Source: JAPWJZ01 sp966211335 | GTDB lineage: Bacteria; Pseudomonadota; Alphaproteobacteria; Micavibrionales; UBA2020 | Reading direction: 5' to 3' | Length of the DNA: 64,000 nt | Assembly: GCA_966211335.1 (NCBI GenBank) | Contig: CBIHNF010000004.1 | Location: 62,001-126,000, forward strand | Shown: in pieces, positions 16,603 through 26,486 of the stretch | Position numbering within the stretch: the stretch's first letter is position 1 | Layout: each line of letters opens with the position of its first letter | Notes under the pieces: generated by a model | Database searches by the model: none | What the model saw: only the letters and a program-made list of their open reading frames with translations | Told to the model about the DNA's origin: nothing | Made by a program: the position numbers and the translations under genes

Positions 16603-17427
16603 TTAAAGCTCTATCTCGCCGCGATAGGCTTCCGCGACTGCGCCGGTCATGACGACATGGCCGTCGCTTTCCCGCCATTCAATCTCCAGCTCCCCGCCAT
16701 CCAGCACAACGGTGACTTTGCGCTGGGTCAACCCGCGGCGGACGCCGGCTACGGCGACGGCGCAGGCACCGGTCCCGCAGGCTTCCGTAATGCCGACCCC
16801 CCGCTCCCAGACCCGCATGCGGATTTTGGCGCGGTTGATGACATGGGCGATTTCGACGTTCACTTTCTCGGGGAAAAGAGAATGGTTCTCCACCTTCGGG
16901 CCCAGCTTTTCCAGCGGCACCTTTTCGATGTCGTTATTTTGCAGGAAAAACACCGCATGCGGGTTGCCCACATTAACGGCGACCGGATGTTTGAGGACGC
17001 CTTCGGAAATCGACAGAGAAAGTGTGTCTTCTTCGTGACTTATCGGAATATCCTTCCATTCTAGATAAGCTTTACCCATATCAACGGAAACCTTGTCCTT
17101 ACGCATCACCGCTTCCAGCCTTGCGGCTTTGGTTTCAAGGGTTACGCCCTCTTTCTTGCTTTCATCGATCAGCAATTTCGCCACACAGCGCGTCGCATTG
17201 CCGCAGGCGCCGACTTCGGAGCCGTCGGCGTTATAAATGCGCATGAATGCATCCGTCCCTGCCGTCTTCGGCGGGTCGATAATGATGAGCTGGTCAAATC
17301 CGACGCCCCGGCGGCGGTCGCCCATGGCGGAAATGGCGGCGGCGGTCAGTTTCACAGGCTCCTGCCGCCCGTCAAAAATGACGAAGTCGTTGCCAAGGCC
17401 GTGCATTTTGATGAATTTCTTTGTCAT
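16603..17427 (-). CDS. dapF: Diaminopimelate epimerase
   Basis: Converts LL- to meso-diaminopimelate for lysine and peptidoglycan synthesis. The 274-residue protein has the N-terminal MHGLGNDFVIFD, the first catalytic Cys75 in GACGNATRC and the second, Cys217, in EACGTGACA. It heads the minus-strand run dapF-mtaB-(glycan cassette)-ftsY-amn. A promoter with perfect spacing ends 6 bases before the ATG, and no ribosome-binding site is seen, suggesting a leaderless mRNA. Confidence 0.96.
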   Translation of the reverse strand: MTKKFIKMHGLGNDFVIFDGRQEPVKLTAAAISAMGDRRRGVGFDQLIIIDPPKTAGTDAFMRIYNADGSEVGACGNATRCVAKLLIDESKKEGVTLETKAARLEAVMRKDKVSVDMGKAYLEWKDIPISHEEDTLSLSISEGVLKHPVAVNVGNPHAVFFLQNNDIEKVPLEKLGPKVENHSLFPEKVNVEIAHVINRAKIRMRVWERGVGITEACGTGACAVAVAGVRRGLTQRKVTVVLDGGELEIEWRESDGHVVMTGAVAEAYRGEIEL

Positions 17428-17433
17428 ATCGTT

Positions 17434-17462
17434 TATATAACCTGTTTATGTTTCTTATACAA
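17434..17462 (-). promoter_or_regulatory. Promoter of dapF, predicting a leaderless mRNA
   Basis: On the minus strand, TTGTAT (17462-17457) and TATATA (17439-17434) are separated by 17 bases, and AACGAT is all that lies between the -10 box and the dapF ATG. The predicted start of transcription is at or next to the ATG. Confidence 0.55.
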
Positions 17463-17536
17463 CATTTTAACACCCTTTTCTCACCTAAAACGTTGTAATT
17501 TCGTCAAAAAAACTGCACATAACTCCTGAAGTAATA

Positions 17537-17566
17537 TTGCAATTGCCGGGGCGCAAGGCATATACT
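17537..17566 (+). promoter_or_regulatory. Promoter of the DsbA-like/smc pair
   Basis: TTGCAA at 17537-17542 and TATACT at 17561-17566 with an 18-base spacer, giving a start near 17573 and an untranslated leader of about 40 bases that carries a GAGGA ribosome-binding site. Confidence 0.5.
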
Positions 17567-17615
17567 CTCCGCAGATTCTTACCATACAAAAAGACCACCG
17601 AAGCGAGGAATTGCT

Positions 17616-18623
17616 ATGTCTAAAAACGTTGTTATCTTTCTGGTTCTGTTCGTTCTTGTTGCCGGCGGCGCGCTTTTCGCGCTGAAAAATTCGGCAACAC
17701 CCGTGACCGTCACGACCGCCACCGTCACGGAAACGCCGGCAAAGCCTGCGGAAACGGCCACCGCTGAAAAAACAACCCCGGACAGCGCCGCAAAACCCGC
17801 GGACGCCCCGGTGACCGCGGACACCGCCGCCCCGAAAGACGACCCCAATACTATTAAAGATGAAAGCATCACCGGCAACGACCAGTCCGTGATGGGCTCC
17901 GGCGCGCCGGCGAAAGCGGATGACGCTGCCAAGACCGACGACACCGCAAAGACGGCAGAGAAAACCGAAGAGAAAACCGAAGAGAAAAAAGTTGAAGGCT
18001 CCCCCGTTGCCCAGCCTGCCGTGACCGGCGGCGCCAGCGGCTCCAGCCTGCTGTCCAACTCCGCCGCAACGGACGTTGATATGACCAACGCCCTCGCCGA
18101 GCGCGAACTGGGCGACCCCGATGCGCCGATCACGATTATCGAATATGCCTCGATGACCTGCCCGCACTGCGCCCGTTTCTCCAACGATCAGTTCGCTGGC
18201 GTGAAAGCGGCCTTCATCGATACCGGCAAAGTCCACTACATCTACCGCGACTATCCCTTGGATACGACGGCCCTCAAAGCCGCCATGATGGCGCGCTGCG
18301 CGGATCGCGCGAAATACTTCGACCTCGTCGAAGTCATTTTCAAGAACCAGGAACGCTGGATCAAGTCGAGCGACCCGATCGCCGGCCTGAAGCAGCTGGG
18401 CGCGCTTGCGGGTATGGATGAGTCCTACATCACCTCCTGCATGAACAACGCCGAACTGCAAACCGAACTGCTGCGCCGCATGCAGGACGGCACCGCCAAG
18501 TACAAAGTGAACGCAACGCCGACCTTCGTCTTCAACAACGGCGCGGAGTTCCTCTCCGGCGACCAGACGGTTGCAGACTTCCAGAAAGTGATCGACAAGC
18601 TCTCCGCCAGCAAGGGTAAGTAA
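17616..18623 (+). CDS. DsbA-family periplasmic thiol-disulfide protein
   Basis: A 335-residue protein: an N-terminal membrane anchor or signal (residues ~5-23), a long Ala/Thr/Lys/Asp-rich low-complexity linker (~25-150), then a thioredoxin/DsbA domain with active site CPHC (182-185) in EYASMTCPHCARFS and the cis-proline region NATPTFVFNNG. It probably acts as a periplasmic disulfide oxidoreductase, tethered by its linker. Placement of a DsbA-like gene just before smc recurs in Alphaproteobacteria; smc starts 5 bases after its stop. The linker is unusually long and repetitive (for example repeated EKTEEK). Confidence 0.9.
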   Translation: MSKNVVIFLVLFVLVAGGALFALKNSATPVTVTTATVTETPAKPAETATAEKTTPDSAAKPADAPVTADTAAPKDDPNTIKDESITGNDQSVMGSGAPAKADDAAKTDDTAKTAEKTEEKTEEKKVEGSPVAQPAVTGGASGSSLLSNSAATDVDMTNALAERELGDPDAPITIIEYASMTCPHCARFSNDQFAGVKAAFIDTGKVHYIYRDYPLDTTALKAAMMARCADRAKYFDLVEVIFKNQERWIKSSDPIAGLKQLGALAGMDESYITSCMNNAELQTELLRRMQDGTAKYKVNATPTFVFNNGAEFLSGDQTVADFQKVIDKLSASKGK

Positions 18624-18627
18624 TTCC

Positions 18628-21600
18628 ATGGTCCAGTTCAAAAAGCTTCGACTGACAGGTTTCAAATCTTTCGTCGAGCCGACGGAACTTGATATCGGGC
18701 AAGGCCTCACGGGCATTGTCGGCCCGAACGGCTGCGGCAAATCCAACCTTGTGGAGGCCCTGCGCTGGGCGATGGGTGAAAACTCGCCCAAACGCATGCG
18801 CTCCTCCGACATGGACGACGTGATTTTTGCTGGCACCGAACAGCGCCCCGCGCGCAACCAGGCGGAAGTTGTCATCTCCCTCGATAACAACGACCGCACC
18901 GCGCCCGCCGAAATCAACGATTCCGATGAACTGGAAGTCTCCCGCAAGATCGAACGCGATGTCGGCTCCGTCTACAAAGTAAACGGCAAGAACGTGCGCA
19001 TGCGCGACGTGCAGCTGCTCTTCGCAGACAGCTCCATCGGCTCGCACTCCCCCGCGCTCGTCTCCCAAGGCCGCGTTGCCGACATGATCAACGCGAAACC
19101 CACCCAGCGCCGCATGGTGCTGGAGGAAGCGGCCGGCATTTCCGGCCTGCATGCCCGCCGCCATGAGGCGGAGCTGAAGCTGAAAGCCGCCGAAACCAAC
19201 CTTCTCCGCGTCGAAGACGTTCTCGGCGCCATGAACAACAACCTTGAAGGCTTGAAAAAACAGGCGCGGCAGGCATCGCGCTACCGTAACCTGTCCGGCC
19301 ATATCCAGACCGCCGAAGGCTCCCTGCTCTATTTGAAATGGCAGGAAAGCCAGACCGCCGTCGCTGCCGCCATCAACGCCTTCGACGTTGCCGAAAACAT
19401 CGTGCGCGAGCAGATGGTGATTGTGACAAACCTCACGACCCAGCAAACCGAAGCCGCCGCAGGCCTGCCGCAAATGCGCCAGCGCGAAGCGGAAGCCGCA
19501 GCAGCCCTGCAGCGCCTGAAGCTTGCCTATGGCAGCCTTGAATCGGAAGAGCGCCAGGTGCAGGAAGAGCGTGCGAAATCGGAGCAATTGCTGAAACAGT
19601 TCAGCGCCGACGTCGCACACGAGAACCTGCAAAAGACCGAAGCCGCGACCAGCCTTGAAAATCTCTCGACCGAGCGCACCACGCTGGAGGCCGAAGCCGG
19701 CAACCAGTCCGAGCGCGAAGAAGAAGCGCGTATTCTGAAAGAAGAAGCGCAAGCAAACGTCGAGAAACTCGAAACCGAACTGACCACGCTGACGGAAGAC
19801 GTCGCTGGCCAGGAAGCGGAGCGCAACAGCGCCGAGCGCCGCATTGCCGACCTCGACCGCCGCCTGCAGAACCTGCAGCAGCGCAAAGCGGGCTTCGAGC
19901 AGCAGCACGCCTCCATCATCGCATCGACGCCGGCGAAGGCGGAACTTGAAACCATCGCCGCCGACATCGTCACCGCGGAAGAAACCTATGCCGCTGCGCG
20001 CACGACGCTGGAAACGGCAGAAGCCGACCGCGCCGCCGCCGATACCCGCGTACAGGAAACCAACGAGACGCTGCAGACCGCGCAGCGCAACCACAGCCAG
20101 CTGAATGCGGAAGGCGATGCCCTCCGCCGCATCCTGCGCAACCAGCAGGAAGGCTTTCAGCCTGTTGTTGACCTGCTGAACGTCGACGCCGGCCTTGAAA
20201 AAGCCCTTGCCGTTGCCCTTGGCGACGACCTGCAGGCGGCCCTTGACGGCACCGCGCCCATCTTCTGGCGCGAACTGCCGGAATACGCAACCGTCGCGCC
20301 GCTGCCCGGCACCGCGAAACCGCTGACGCAATATGTGCGCGGCCCCCATGCCCTCAACCGCATCCTGACGCAGATTGGCGTCGTCCAGACGGCTGAAGAA
20401 GCCGAAGGCCTGATGGCTGACCTACAGCCCGGCCAGTGCCTTGTCACGCTCGACGGCGGCGCATGGCGCTGGGACGGCCTCACCGTTTCCGCCAATGCGG
20501 AAAACGCGGCCGCCATCCGCCTGCAACAGAAAAACCGTCTTGCGGATATTGACGCCGCCCTCGTCTCGGCCATCGAGCAGCTGGACGCCGCCCGCACCGC
20601 GGCCGATACGGCGAAGCAGCAGCGCAATGCCGCGGCCGATGCCGTCGGTGCTGCCCGTAATGCACAACGTTCGGCCGAAGAAGCGCTCAACACGCTCCGC
20701 CGCCGCCACAACAACCTCAACAAGCAGCTGACGGAAGTCACCGCGAAACTCGCGAGCCTTGAATCTTCCATCGAAACCGCCGGTCAGGAGATCGAAACAG
20801 TCTCGGGCGAACTTTCCGCCGCGAAATCCGCCTTTGAAGCCCTGCCCGACACCGCCGAAGCGCGCGAGAAAATTGCCGCCTTCAAAGTGCAGCTGCAGGA
20901 AACCCGCCAGCAGCTGGCGAACCAGCAGGCACTGCATGCGGAAATTACGCGCGAAGTCGAAAACCGCAACCGCCGCCTGCGCCAGATTGAAACCGATGTG
21001 TCTAGCTGGAACGCGCGTCTGGAGCGTATCGACCTCCGTCTTCTGGAACTCGAAGAACGCATCACGCAAGCGCAGGATGTTCTGGAGCGCCTGTCCGAAC
21101 GCCCCGGCCAGATCGAGCGCGAAAAGCAAGACCTGATGTCTCATATTTCCGAAGCGGAAGTGAAGCGCCAGGAAGCGGCCGACATCCTCATCTCGTCGGA
21201 AACAACGGCGAATGACCTCTCCCGCGATCTCCGCGCTGCCGAAAGCAAAATGTCGGATGCGAAGGAAGCCCGCGCCATGGCGCAGGCGGATGTCAACACG
21301 ACGCAGCACACGCAGACCGGCATTGAAGCCACCATCACCGAAAAATTCAGCTGCACACCGGAAGAACTGGTCGCCAAGCTGGAACTCGTCGTCGCCGAAC
21401 TAGGCGATATTTCGAGCTGGCAGGGCAAGCTGGAGCGCCTGCTCCGCGAGCGCGACAACATGGGTCCCGTCAACCTGCGCGCCGAAGTCGAAGCGCAGGA
21501 AATCACCGATAAAATGTCCAGCATGTCGTCGGAGCGCGATGACCTCGTCGCCGCCATCGAAAAACTGCGCGAAGGCATTGCGACCCTCAACAAGGAAGCG

Positions 21601-22089
21601 CGCACCCGCCTTCTGTCAGCCTTCGACACCGTCAACACCCACTTCCAGAAGCTGTTCACCCGCCTCTTCAACGGGGGCGCCGCATACCTGAAGCTGATCG
21701 AGGCGGAAGACCCGCTGGAATCCGGCCTCGAAATTTACGCGCAGCCGCCGGGCAAGAAGACCTCCGTCCTGTCGCTGCTCTCGGGCGGTGAACAGACACT
21801 GACCTCCATCGCCCTTATCTTCGCGATGTTCTTGACCAACCCCGCGCCCATCTGCGTGCTGGACGAGGTTGACGCCCCGCTTGATGAAAGCAACGTCGAC
21901 CGCTACTGCACCCTGCTGGAAGATCTGGCGAAAGACGGCAAGACCCGCTTCATGGTCATCACCCACCATCGCATGACCATGGCCCGCATGGACCGTCTCT
22001 ACGGCGTCACCATGTCGGAGCGCGGCGTCTCCCAGCTCGTCTCCGTCGACCTCAAGCAGCACGAATTACAGCTGGAAGAAGCGGCTTAA
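18628..22089 (+). CDS. smc: Chromosome segregation ATPase SMC
   Basis: Condensin-type ATPase that compacts and segregates the chromosome with ScpA/ScpB. The 1153-residue length is typical. Walker A GPNGCGKSN is at residues 32-40; two long Ala/Glu/Gln-rich coiled coils flank a hinge at about 510-620 (VVDLLNVDAGLEKALAVALG onward); the C-terminal head has LSGGEQ (from 1051) and Walker B ICVLDEVDAPLDESN (from 1075). The gene has no clear ribosome-binding site and probably relies on translation of the DsbA-like gene ending 4 bases upstream. A terminator follows. Confidence 0.97.
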   Translation: MVQFKKLRLTGFKSFVEPTELDIGQGLTGIVGPNGCGKSNLVEALRWAMGENSPKRMRSSDMDDVIFAGTEQRPARNQAEVVISLDNNDRTAPAEINDSDELEVSRKIERDVGSVYKVNGKNVRMRDVQLLFADSSIGSHSPALVSQGRVADMINAKPTQRRMVLEEAAGISGLHARRHEAELKLKAAETNLLRVEDVLGAMNNNLEGLKKQARQASRYRNLSGHIQTAEGSLLYLKWQESQTAVAAAINAFDVAENIVREQMVIVTNLTTQQTEAAAGLPQMRQREAEAAAALQRLKLAYGSLESEERQVQEERAKSEQLLKQFSADVAHENLQKTEAATSLENLSTERTTLEAEAGNQSEREEEARILKEEAQANVEKLETELTTLTEDVAGQEAERNSAERRIADLDRRLQNLQQRKAGFEQQHASIIASTPAKAELETIAADIVTAEETYAAARTTLETAEADRAAADTRVQETNETLQTAQRNHSQLNAEGDALRRILRNQQEGFQPVVDLLNVDAGLEKALAVALGDDLQAALDGTAPIFWRELPEYATVAPLPGTAKPLTQYVRGPHALNRILTQIGVVQTAEEAEGLMADLQPGQCLVTLDGGAWRWDGLTVSANAENAAAIRLQQKNRLADIDAALVSAIEQLDAARTAADTAKQQRNAAADAVGAARNAQRSAEEALNTLRRRHNNLNKQLTEVTAKLASLESSIETAGQEIETVSGELSAAKSAFEALPDTAEAREKIAAFKVQLQETRQQLANQQALHAEITREVENRNRRLRQIETDVSSWNARLERIDLRLLELEERITQAQDVLERLSERPGQIEREKQDLMSHISEAEVKRQEAADILISSETTANDLSRDLRAAESKMSDAKEARAMAQADVNTTQHTQTGIEATITEKFSCTPEELVAKLELVVAELGDISSWQGKLERLLRERDNMGPVNLRAEVEAQEITDKMSSMSSERDDLVAAIEKLREGIATLNKEARTRLLSAFDTVNTHFQKLFTRLFNGGAAYLKLIEAEDPLESGLEIYAQPPGKKTSVLSLLSGGEQTLTSIALIFAMFLTNPAPICVLDEVDAPLDESNVDRYCTLLEDLAKDGKTRFMVITHHRMTMARMDRLYGVTMSERGVSQLVSVDLKQHELQLEEAA

Positions 22090-22108
22090 GCCATTTCCCA
22101 CCGGAATT

Positions 22109-22140
22109 AAAAAAGCCGCCCGTTACAGGGCGGCTTTTTT
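22109..22140. terminator. Bidirectional terminator after smc
   Basis: AAAAAAGCCGCCC ... GGGCGGCTTTTTT, a 13-bp stem with a 6-base loop, A-rich on one side and T-rich on the other. It separates smc from the convergent gene that follows. Confidence 0.88.
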
Positions 22141-22153
22141 GTTATCGGAAATT

Positions 22154-22873
22154 TTACGGCCTCGGTGGTTTCGGCGCAGGTGCGGCTGCCTGCGGCGCGG
22201 GCAGGCCTGCTTTCACAATCGCCAGATAGTTCATACCTGTCGAGACATCCATCTGCGCCTGATAGGTTTCATCCCAGATAAAACCTTTTTTGAGCAGGTC
22301 GGAAACAAGGCGGATAGGGTCTTTGTAGGCAGAGAAATCAAAGGTCAGCTCCGTCGCTTCGCCGCCATTATTTTTCGGCAGCAGGTGGCTGATGACATGT
22401 TCGAGGTGCTGGTCGTAGTCGCGGCCTTTGGGCGAAAATTCGACGAACAAACCGTCCAGCAGCCCCGTCGCCGTGGGGTCGCCGCCAATCGCAAAGACGA
22501 AGCGGTTGGCAAGCGCGGTGCCGGCTTTCTTCAGTAATGCCGGGGAAATCTCGTCCTCTTCATCCAACTGGTCGATGATTTTATCGGCAGCCTCGTTACG
22601 TGCGGTATCCGTCTCGATGACGGGCGACGATACCAAGGCACTGTCTCCTGTGAAGGCGGCATTCGCAGCATCGGCAAGGCGTCGCGCCTTGAACTCGCCG
22701 GGCGCGGTTTCGACGACTTCCAGCTGTACGCCGGTCTGCTTGTTTTCAAACTGGCGCACCCACTGGCCTTCGGGGTTCTTCTTTTTGGACAGGCGCTTCC
22801 AGTCTTTCTCTTCCCCGCCGCCGTGCTGGGCGAAGAAGTGTTTCAACTGGTCGGAAGTCGTTTTGTCAGACAT
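22154..22873 (-). CDS. Conserved-looking hypothetical protein
   Basis: A 239-residue soluble, acidic protein beginning MSDKTTSDQLKHFFAQHG and ending in a Pro/Ala-rich tail. No signal peptide, membrane segment or known motif was found. The middle alternates charged helices (KIIDQLDEEDEISPALLKKA) with a strand-rich part (ELTFDFSAYKDPIRLVSDLL). The start is the ATG with AAGGA upstream; a longer frame adds only seven residues. It stands alone, facing the smc terminator. Confidence 0.65.
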   Translation of the reverse strand: MSDKTTSDQLKHFFAQHGGGEEKDWKRLSKKKNPEGQWVRQFENKQTGVQLEVVETAPGEFKARRLADAANAAFTGDSALVSSPVIETDTARNEAADKIIDQLDEEDEISPALLKKAGTALANRFVFAIGGDPTATGLLDGLFVEFSPKGRDYDQHLEHVISHLLPKNNGGEATELTFDFSAYKDPIRLVSDLLKKGFIWDETYQAQMDVSTGMNYLAIVKAGLPAPQAAAPAPKPPRP

Positions 22874-23035
22874 ATTCTGCATCCTTGGCGGCAATGGAAG
22901 GCCTATTCATAATCATTGACGCGCGCGAATACAACTCAATAGATAATTTATATTTATCAATGGCTTGACTTGGCATTAACCCTTACCCTTGTCCAGTCGT
23001 GGTAAAATGCAACTGTTCCATATAACGAGGCCAGT

Positions 23036-24865
23036 TTGAAGCTCTGGACGAAATTATCGGCTGTTTTTACCGCGGCAGCGCAGGTGCAGCACTTCCCGCC
23101 TGCCGCCGCAACGGCTCCGCCAGTGCCGACGGGTGAATGGTCGATCATCGTTGACGCCGACTGCAAGCGCGTCACCAACCGCCCGGCCGAAATGGGCGAT
23201 ATGCTGGCGCGGCAACCTGTGCCCTATGCCTTTGGCGGTACGCAGCCGCCCTTCAAGAACGACCCGAAGCTGGGGATCGAGCAGAACGCGCAAAAGCTCG
23301 TCGATTACGAGTGCCGCGCCGCGCGCAACAAGGAATTCCTTGAACAGGCCGTCTTTATTCTGTCGCAGACGAATGACGGCCGCCGCCTGCTGCAAAAAGC
23401 CAGGCAGGAAAAATTCACGCTGGTGTTCGATGATGAACGCGTGGCCGAGGTTGGCGCGGTCGGGTTGTGCGATTATTCCAAGAAAGAAATTCCGCTCGCC
23501 GAGGGCCGCAGCGTCAATGAGGTCGTGCTGACACTGAAGCATGAACTGCAGCATATGGACGACATCAGCGAAGGCCTTGGCTACAGCCACCACGATACGC
23601 CGCGCAACGGGCAGATGGTGCAGCGCGCGCTCGAGGGTAATGCCCGCGTTTCCGAAGCCGTGGCCGCCGCCGAGGCGCTGCTGGGCGCGCCGGAAGGCCC
23701 GCCGCAGCAGTTCCGCACGGCAGCCCTGTTCAACGACCTCTGGCACAAGCTGCCGAAAATGGCAAAGGAGATGAACGCCGCGCTGCCGCTGGCGGAAAAG
23801 AAGGACTGGACGGGTTTTGCGGCCAAAGTGCTGCCCGCCTTCTATGCCGAGCGCGACACGCTGAACTTCTACGATAAATATTACGCCGACAACATGAAGC
23901 GCCACGCCCCGGATGTGGGTTTTGATGTGCAGCGCCTCGCCTCCAAAACCGCCACATGGCAGGAGCGCGACGAAAGCCAGAAGCGGCTCGACTGGTTCAA
24001 GCATGATGCGACGACGCTGTTCAACAACGATACTGTCACCCCCGCACAGGTCACGAACGCACTGCATATCTGCAACCAACCCTATGGCGCGAAGCTGGGC
24101 GGGTTTGATGTGGGGTCGGACGCGGCCCTCGCCTCCGCCCCTTCCATGAAGGTTCATTTCGATACGCTGAAGGCGAATATCGCCGTGCTGATACCGGGCA
24201 GCGACAAAGGCAAGCTGCTCGACCTGCCGGCGCTGGAGAAAGAACCTGTTGCTGAAAAAGCCACCGCCAGCCCCTACGGACAATTCAGGACAAAAACCGA
24301 AATCGCCGCCGATACTTTCCAACCGCTGAAACAGCCCGACCGCATCGATTCCGCCCAAGGCAGGCTGACGACGGGCGAGACGATCAATAGCTTTGTCACC
24401 ACCCGCTTCGCCGGCGAACTCGGCGAGATGAAAAGCGGCAAGACGGAACTCGACCGCGTCAATTACACCATCATGATGCAGCTGACGGATGGCCGGCGCA
24501 CCGGCAACCTCAAGGGCGCGGTGAGCGGGTTGATTGATGCCGGCCTTCGCGCGCCCATCGGCGCCTTCCCGCAGGAATACCTGCAGGACCTCTACGGCCG
24601 CATCCGCATGGCGCAGCAATCCGGCGCAACGGGCGACCGCAGCCCCGTCACCCGCTCGGAACTCAAGCTTCTCGAACACTGGCAGGAGATGAAGGAAAAA
24701 GGCCTCGACCCCGTCTTTATCGACAAGCAGACGAAGGAACAGTCGTGGGTCGCGCGCAACGACCAGATCCTGCATTACGCCGCGCACATCCAGCGCCTGC
24801 TGCCTGGCGAAGATGTGAAGCCGCCCCGTCCGGCGCTCTATTCCCAGCGTGCGATGAAAGTTTAA
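23036..24865 (+). CDS. Large uncharacterised protein with an HExxH metallopeptidase-like motif
   Basis: A 609-residue protein. Residues ~90-220 contain LTLKHELQHMDDISEGLGY, an HExxH zinc-protease-like signature, preceded by FTLVFDDERVAEVGAVGLCD. The remaining ~390 residues show no recognised family and look helical. The start is TTG with GAGG at good spacing. The N-terminus (MKLWTKLSAVFTAAAQVQHF) is only weakly signal-like. Whether it is a secreted peptidase or an inactive relative cannot be decided. No neighbouring gene gives a functional hint. Confidence 0.65.
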   Translation: MKLWTKLSAVFTAAAQVQHFPPAAATAPPVPTGEWSIIVDADCKRVTNRPAEMGDMLARQPVPYAFGGTQPPFKNDPKLGIEQNAQKLVDYECRAARNKEFLEQAVFILSQTNDGRRLLQKARQEKFTLVFDDERVAEVGAVGLCDYSKKEIPLAEGRSVNEVVLTLKHELQHMDDISEGLGYSHHDTPRNGQMVQRALEGNARVSEAVAAAEALLGAPEGPPQQFRTAALFNDLWHKLPKMAKEMNAALPLAEKKDWTGFAAKVLPAFYAERDTLNFYDKYYADNMKRHAPDVGFDVQRLASKTATWQERDESQKRLDWFKHDATTLFNNDTVTPAQVTNALHICNQPYGAKLGGFDVGSDAALASAPSMKVHFDTLKANIAVLIPGSDKGKLLDLPALEKEPVAEKATASPYGQFRTKTEIAADTFQPLKQPDRIDSAQGRLTTGETINSFVTTRFAGELGEMKSGKTELDRVNYTIMMQLTDGRRTGNLKGAVSGLIDAGLRAPIGAFPQEYLQDLYGRIRMAQQSGATGDRSPVTRSELKLLEHWQEMKEKGLDPVFIDKQTKEQSWVARNDQILHYAAHIQRLLPGEDVKPPRPALYSQRAMKV

Positions 24866-24951
24866 TACCTGATATTGCTGGTGAATTTACAATAATCGAA
24901 TAATAACCATTTCGCGTTATGCTGGTAGTGCAAGGGCAAAGGACGCGACCG

Positions 24952-25398
24952 GTGGGATTTCCGCACAAGTTAAAACTGCTTCTGACCATGGCGATGCTGT
25001 CATGGTGTTTCGCCGTGCCTGCCGCGCTGGCGGATGAAAAACTTATCGTGGCAAGGCCGGATAGTTCCTGCGATATCATCGGCACCGTTGCCGACATGAA
25101 AAAAGTCGTGCGCTCCCCCTTCTCCGACGGAACGCCCTCCACCATCGTCATCATCGAGATGCATATTTCCGTGAACGTGCAGAACCGCCGCCCGCATAAT
25201 GCCAGCACTGCCACGGCTTCATCCTGCGCCGTCAATCCGCATAACGAGCTGGTGACGTACAAACTCTGCTCCAGCGCGCAGCCGCAGGAGGGCGATAAAA
25301 TCATGGCGACGGAGGCGGGATCCAGCGGCACAACCTCCGCCGCGCGCTGCCTCTTCGACCTGCAGATCATGCCGCGGACGGCTTCTAAAAATCAGTAA
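24952..25398 (+). CDS. Small exported protein
   Basis: A 148-residue product. The GTG start is chosen because AAAGGA lies 8 bases upstream and it gives a clean signal peptide (a basic start, a hydrophobic stretch LLLTMAMLSWCFAV, then a PAALADE cleavage site). The mature part has Cys in DSSCDIIG, ASSCAVNP, KLCSSAQ and ARCLFD, so disulfides are likely. No family was recognised; probably periplasmic. Confidence 0.6.
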   Translation: MGFPHKLKLLLTMAMLSWCFAVPAALADEKLIVARPDSSCDIIGTVADMKKVVRSPFSDGTPSTIVIIEMHISVNVQNRRPHNASTATASSCAVNPHNELVTYKLCSSAQPQEGDKIMATEAGSSGTTSAARCLFDLQIMPRTASKNQ

Positions 25399-25410
25399 AT
25401 TATCGGCTTG

Positions 25411-26382
25411 TTAGCGGGTCGGGTCATCGCGGCGATGTGCGATAATCGCATGCACGCCGAAGAAGAACAGCAGCGTGCCGAAGAACGTCTCGAGCCCGAC
25501 GATAAAGCGGATGCCGTTAGTGATGGGCACAATATCCCCATAGCCAAGCGTGCTTAACGTCACCAGCGAGAAATACATGCTTTCCACAAACGTCAGGTCG
25601 CGCGGCACGCCGCGGACGAGGAAGTGGTGCAGGTCCGACAGATGCTCGATAATCCGGTAGATCGCCGCGAAGACGACGATGATCATGGAATAGAAGGTGA
25701 AGAAGGCGAAGGCAGGCTTGATAAGCCTTGCGTTGCTGGTGAAAAAGTCGCTGAACAGCACCCCGGTATCAACCATCATCAGCGTAAAGTCGCGCGACGC
25801 GAAGAAGACGAGAAGGCCGATGGCGCTCATTTCCATGAGGAAGGCAAGCGCAAGGTGGCTTTGCAGGGCATCCACCAGCACGGGCGGGTTATCAAGGTCG
25901 ACCTGATGCAGTACGAAGGCGCCGATGCCGATAATGGCGATGGGGATAAGCCAGAAGAAGGAGCGGACGAATTCCGCTTCCTTGATGTATTGCTCCGACT
26001 GGATAATTTCCTGGATTTCGCGGCGCTTGAAAACGGTGCCCGCCAGGTAGCAGACCAGCGGAATAAGGAAGCCGACGGCAAGGTAATTATCCGGCACACC
26101 GCGGAAGATAGAGTCCACGAAGAAGGTGAAGAAGCAAAGATAGATGGTGATGGCGTTGGCAAAGACGACGTTGAAGAAAGCGGAGCGGTTGCCGAACAGG
26201 ATGTGGAAGGCCGACACCAGGAGGATCACTGCCGCGATGGAGGTATAAAACAGGTGGATCGTCTCATTCGAGGCATAGCCGACAATGCCGAGGAGCAGCG
26301 CCGAAAAGCCCACCGTCGACATGTGGGTGCGGTAGAATTCCATGGCGTGGCGGATAAGCGATAGGGTAAAGACGCGCGGCAC
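25411..26382 (-). CDS. Two-pore-helix type potassium ion channel protein
   Basis: A 323-residue inner-membrane protein with about seven to eight hydrophobic segments ending in an ion-channel (PF07885-type) module: FVESMYFSLVTLSTLGYGDI with the K+ selectivity filter TLGYGD (278-283), then a last TM helix (FIVGLETFFGTLLFFFGVHA). The N-terminal ~200 residues form an additional membrane domain of unknown role, with HRR(D/D) at the C-terminus. The start is GTG with AAGGA about 11 bases upstream; an ATG 13 codons in is an alternative. It probably conducts K+. Confidence 0.85.
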   Translation of the reverse strand: MPRVFTLSLIRHAMEFYRTHMSTVGFSALLLGIVGYASNETIHLFYTSIAAVILLVSAFHILFGNRSAFFNVVFANAITIYLCFFTFFVDSIFRGVPDNYLAVGFLIPLVCYLAGTVFKRREIQEIIQSEQYIKEAEFVRSFFWLIPIAIIGIGAFVLHQVDLDNPPVLVDALQSHLALAFLMEMSAIGLLVFFASRDFTLMMVDTGVLFSDFFTSNARLIKPAFAFFTFYSMIIVVFAAIYRIIEHLSDLHHFLVRGVPRDLTFVESMYFSLVTLSTLGYGDIVPITNGIRFIVGLETFFGTLLFFFGVHAIIAHRRDDPTR

Positions 26383-26486
26383 TAAATGATTTTTCCTTCA
26401 ACAAAATCTTGCAACATCAAGATATTTACACCATAAATACGGAAAAATCACCTGTGAAACGCCCGATTAACGTATAAACTTTTGCA

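Noticed and set aside
18532..20349. A 605-codon open frame antisense to the front of smc
   Set aside because: It mirrors smc codon usage, has no motif and crosses into the DsbA-like gene end; smc itself is certain.
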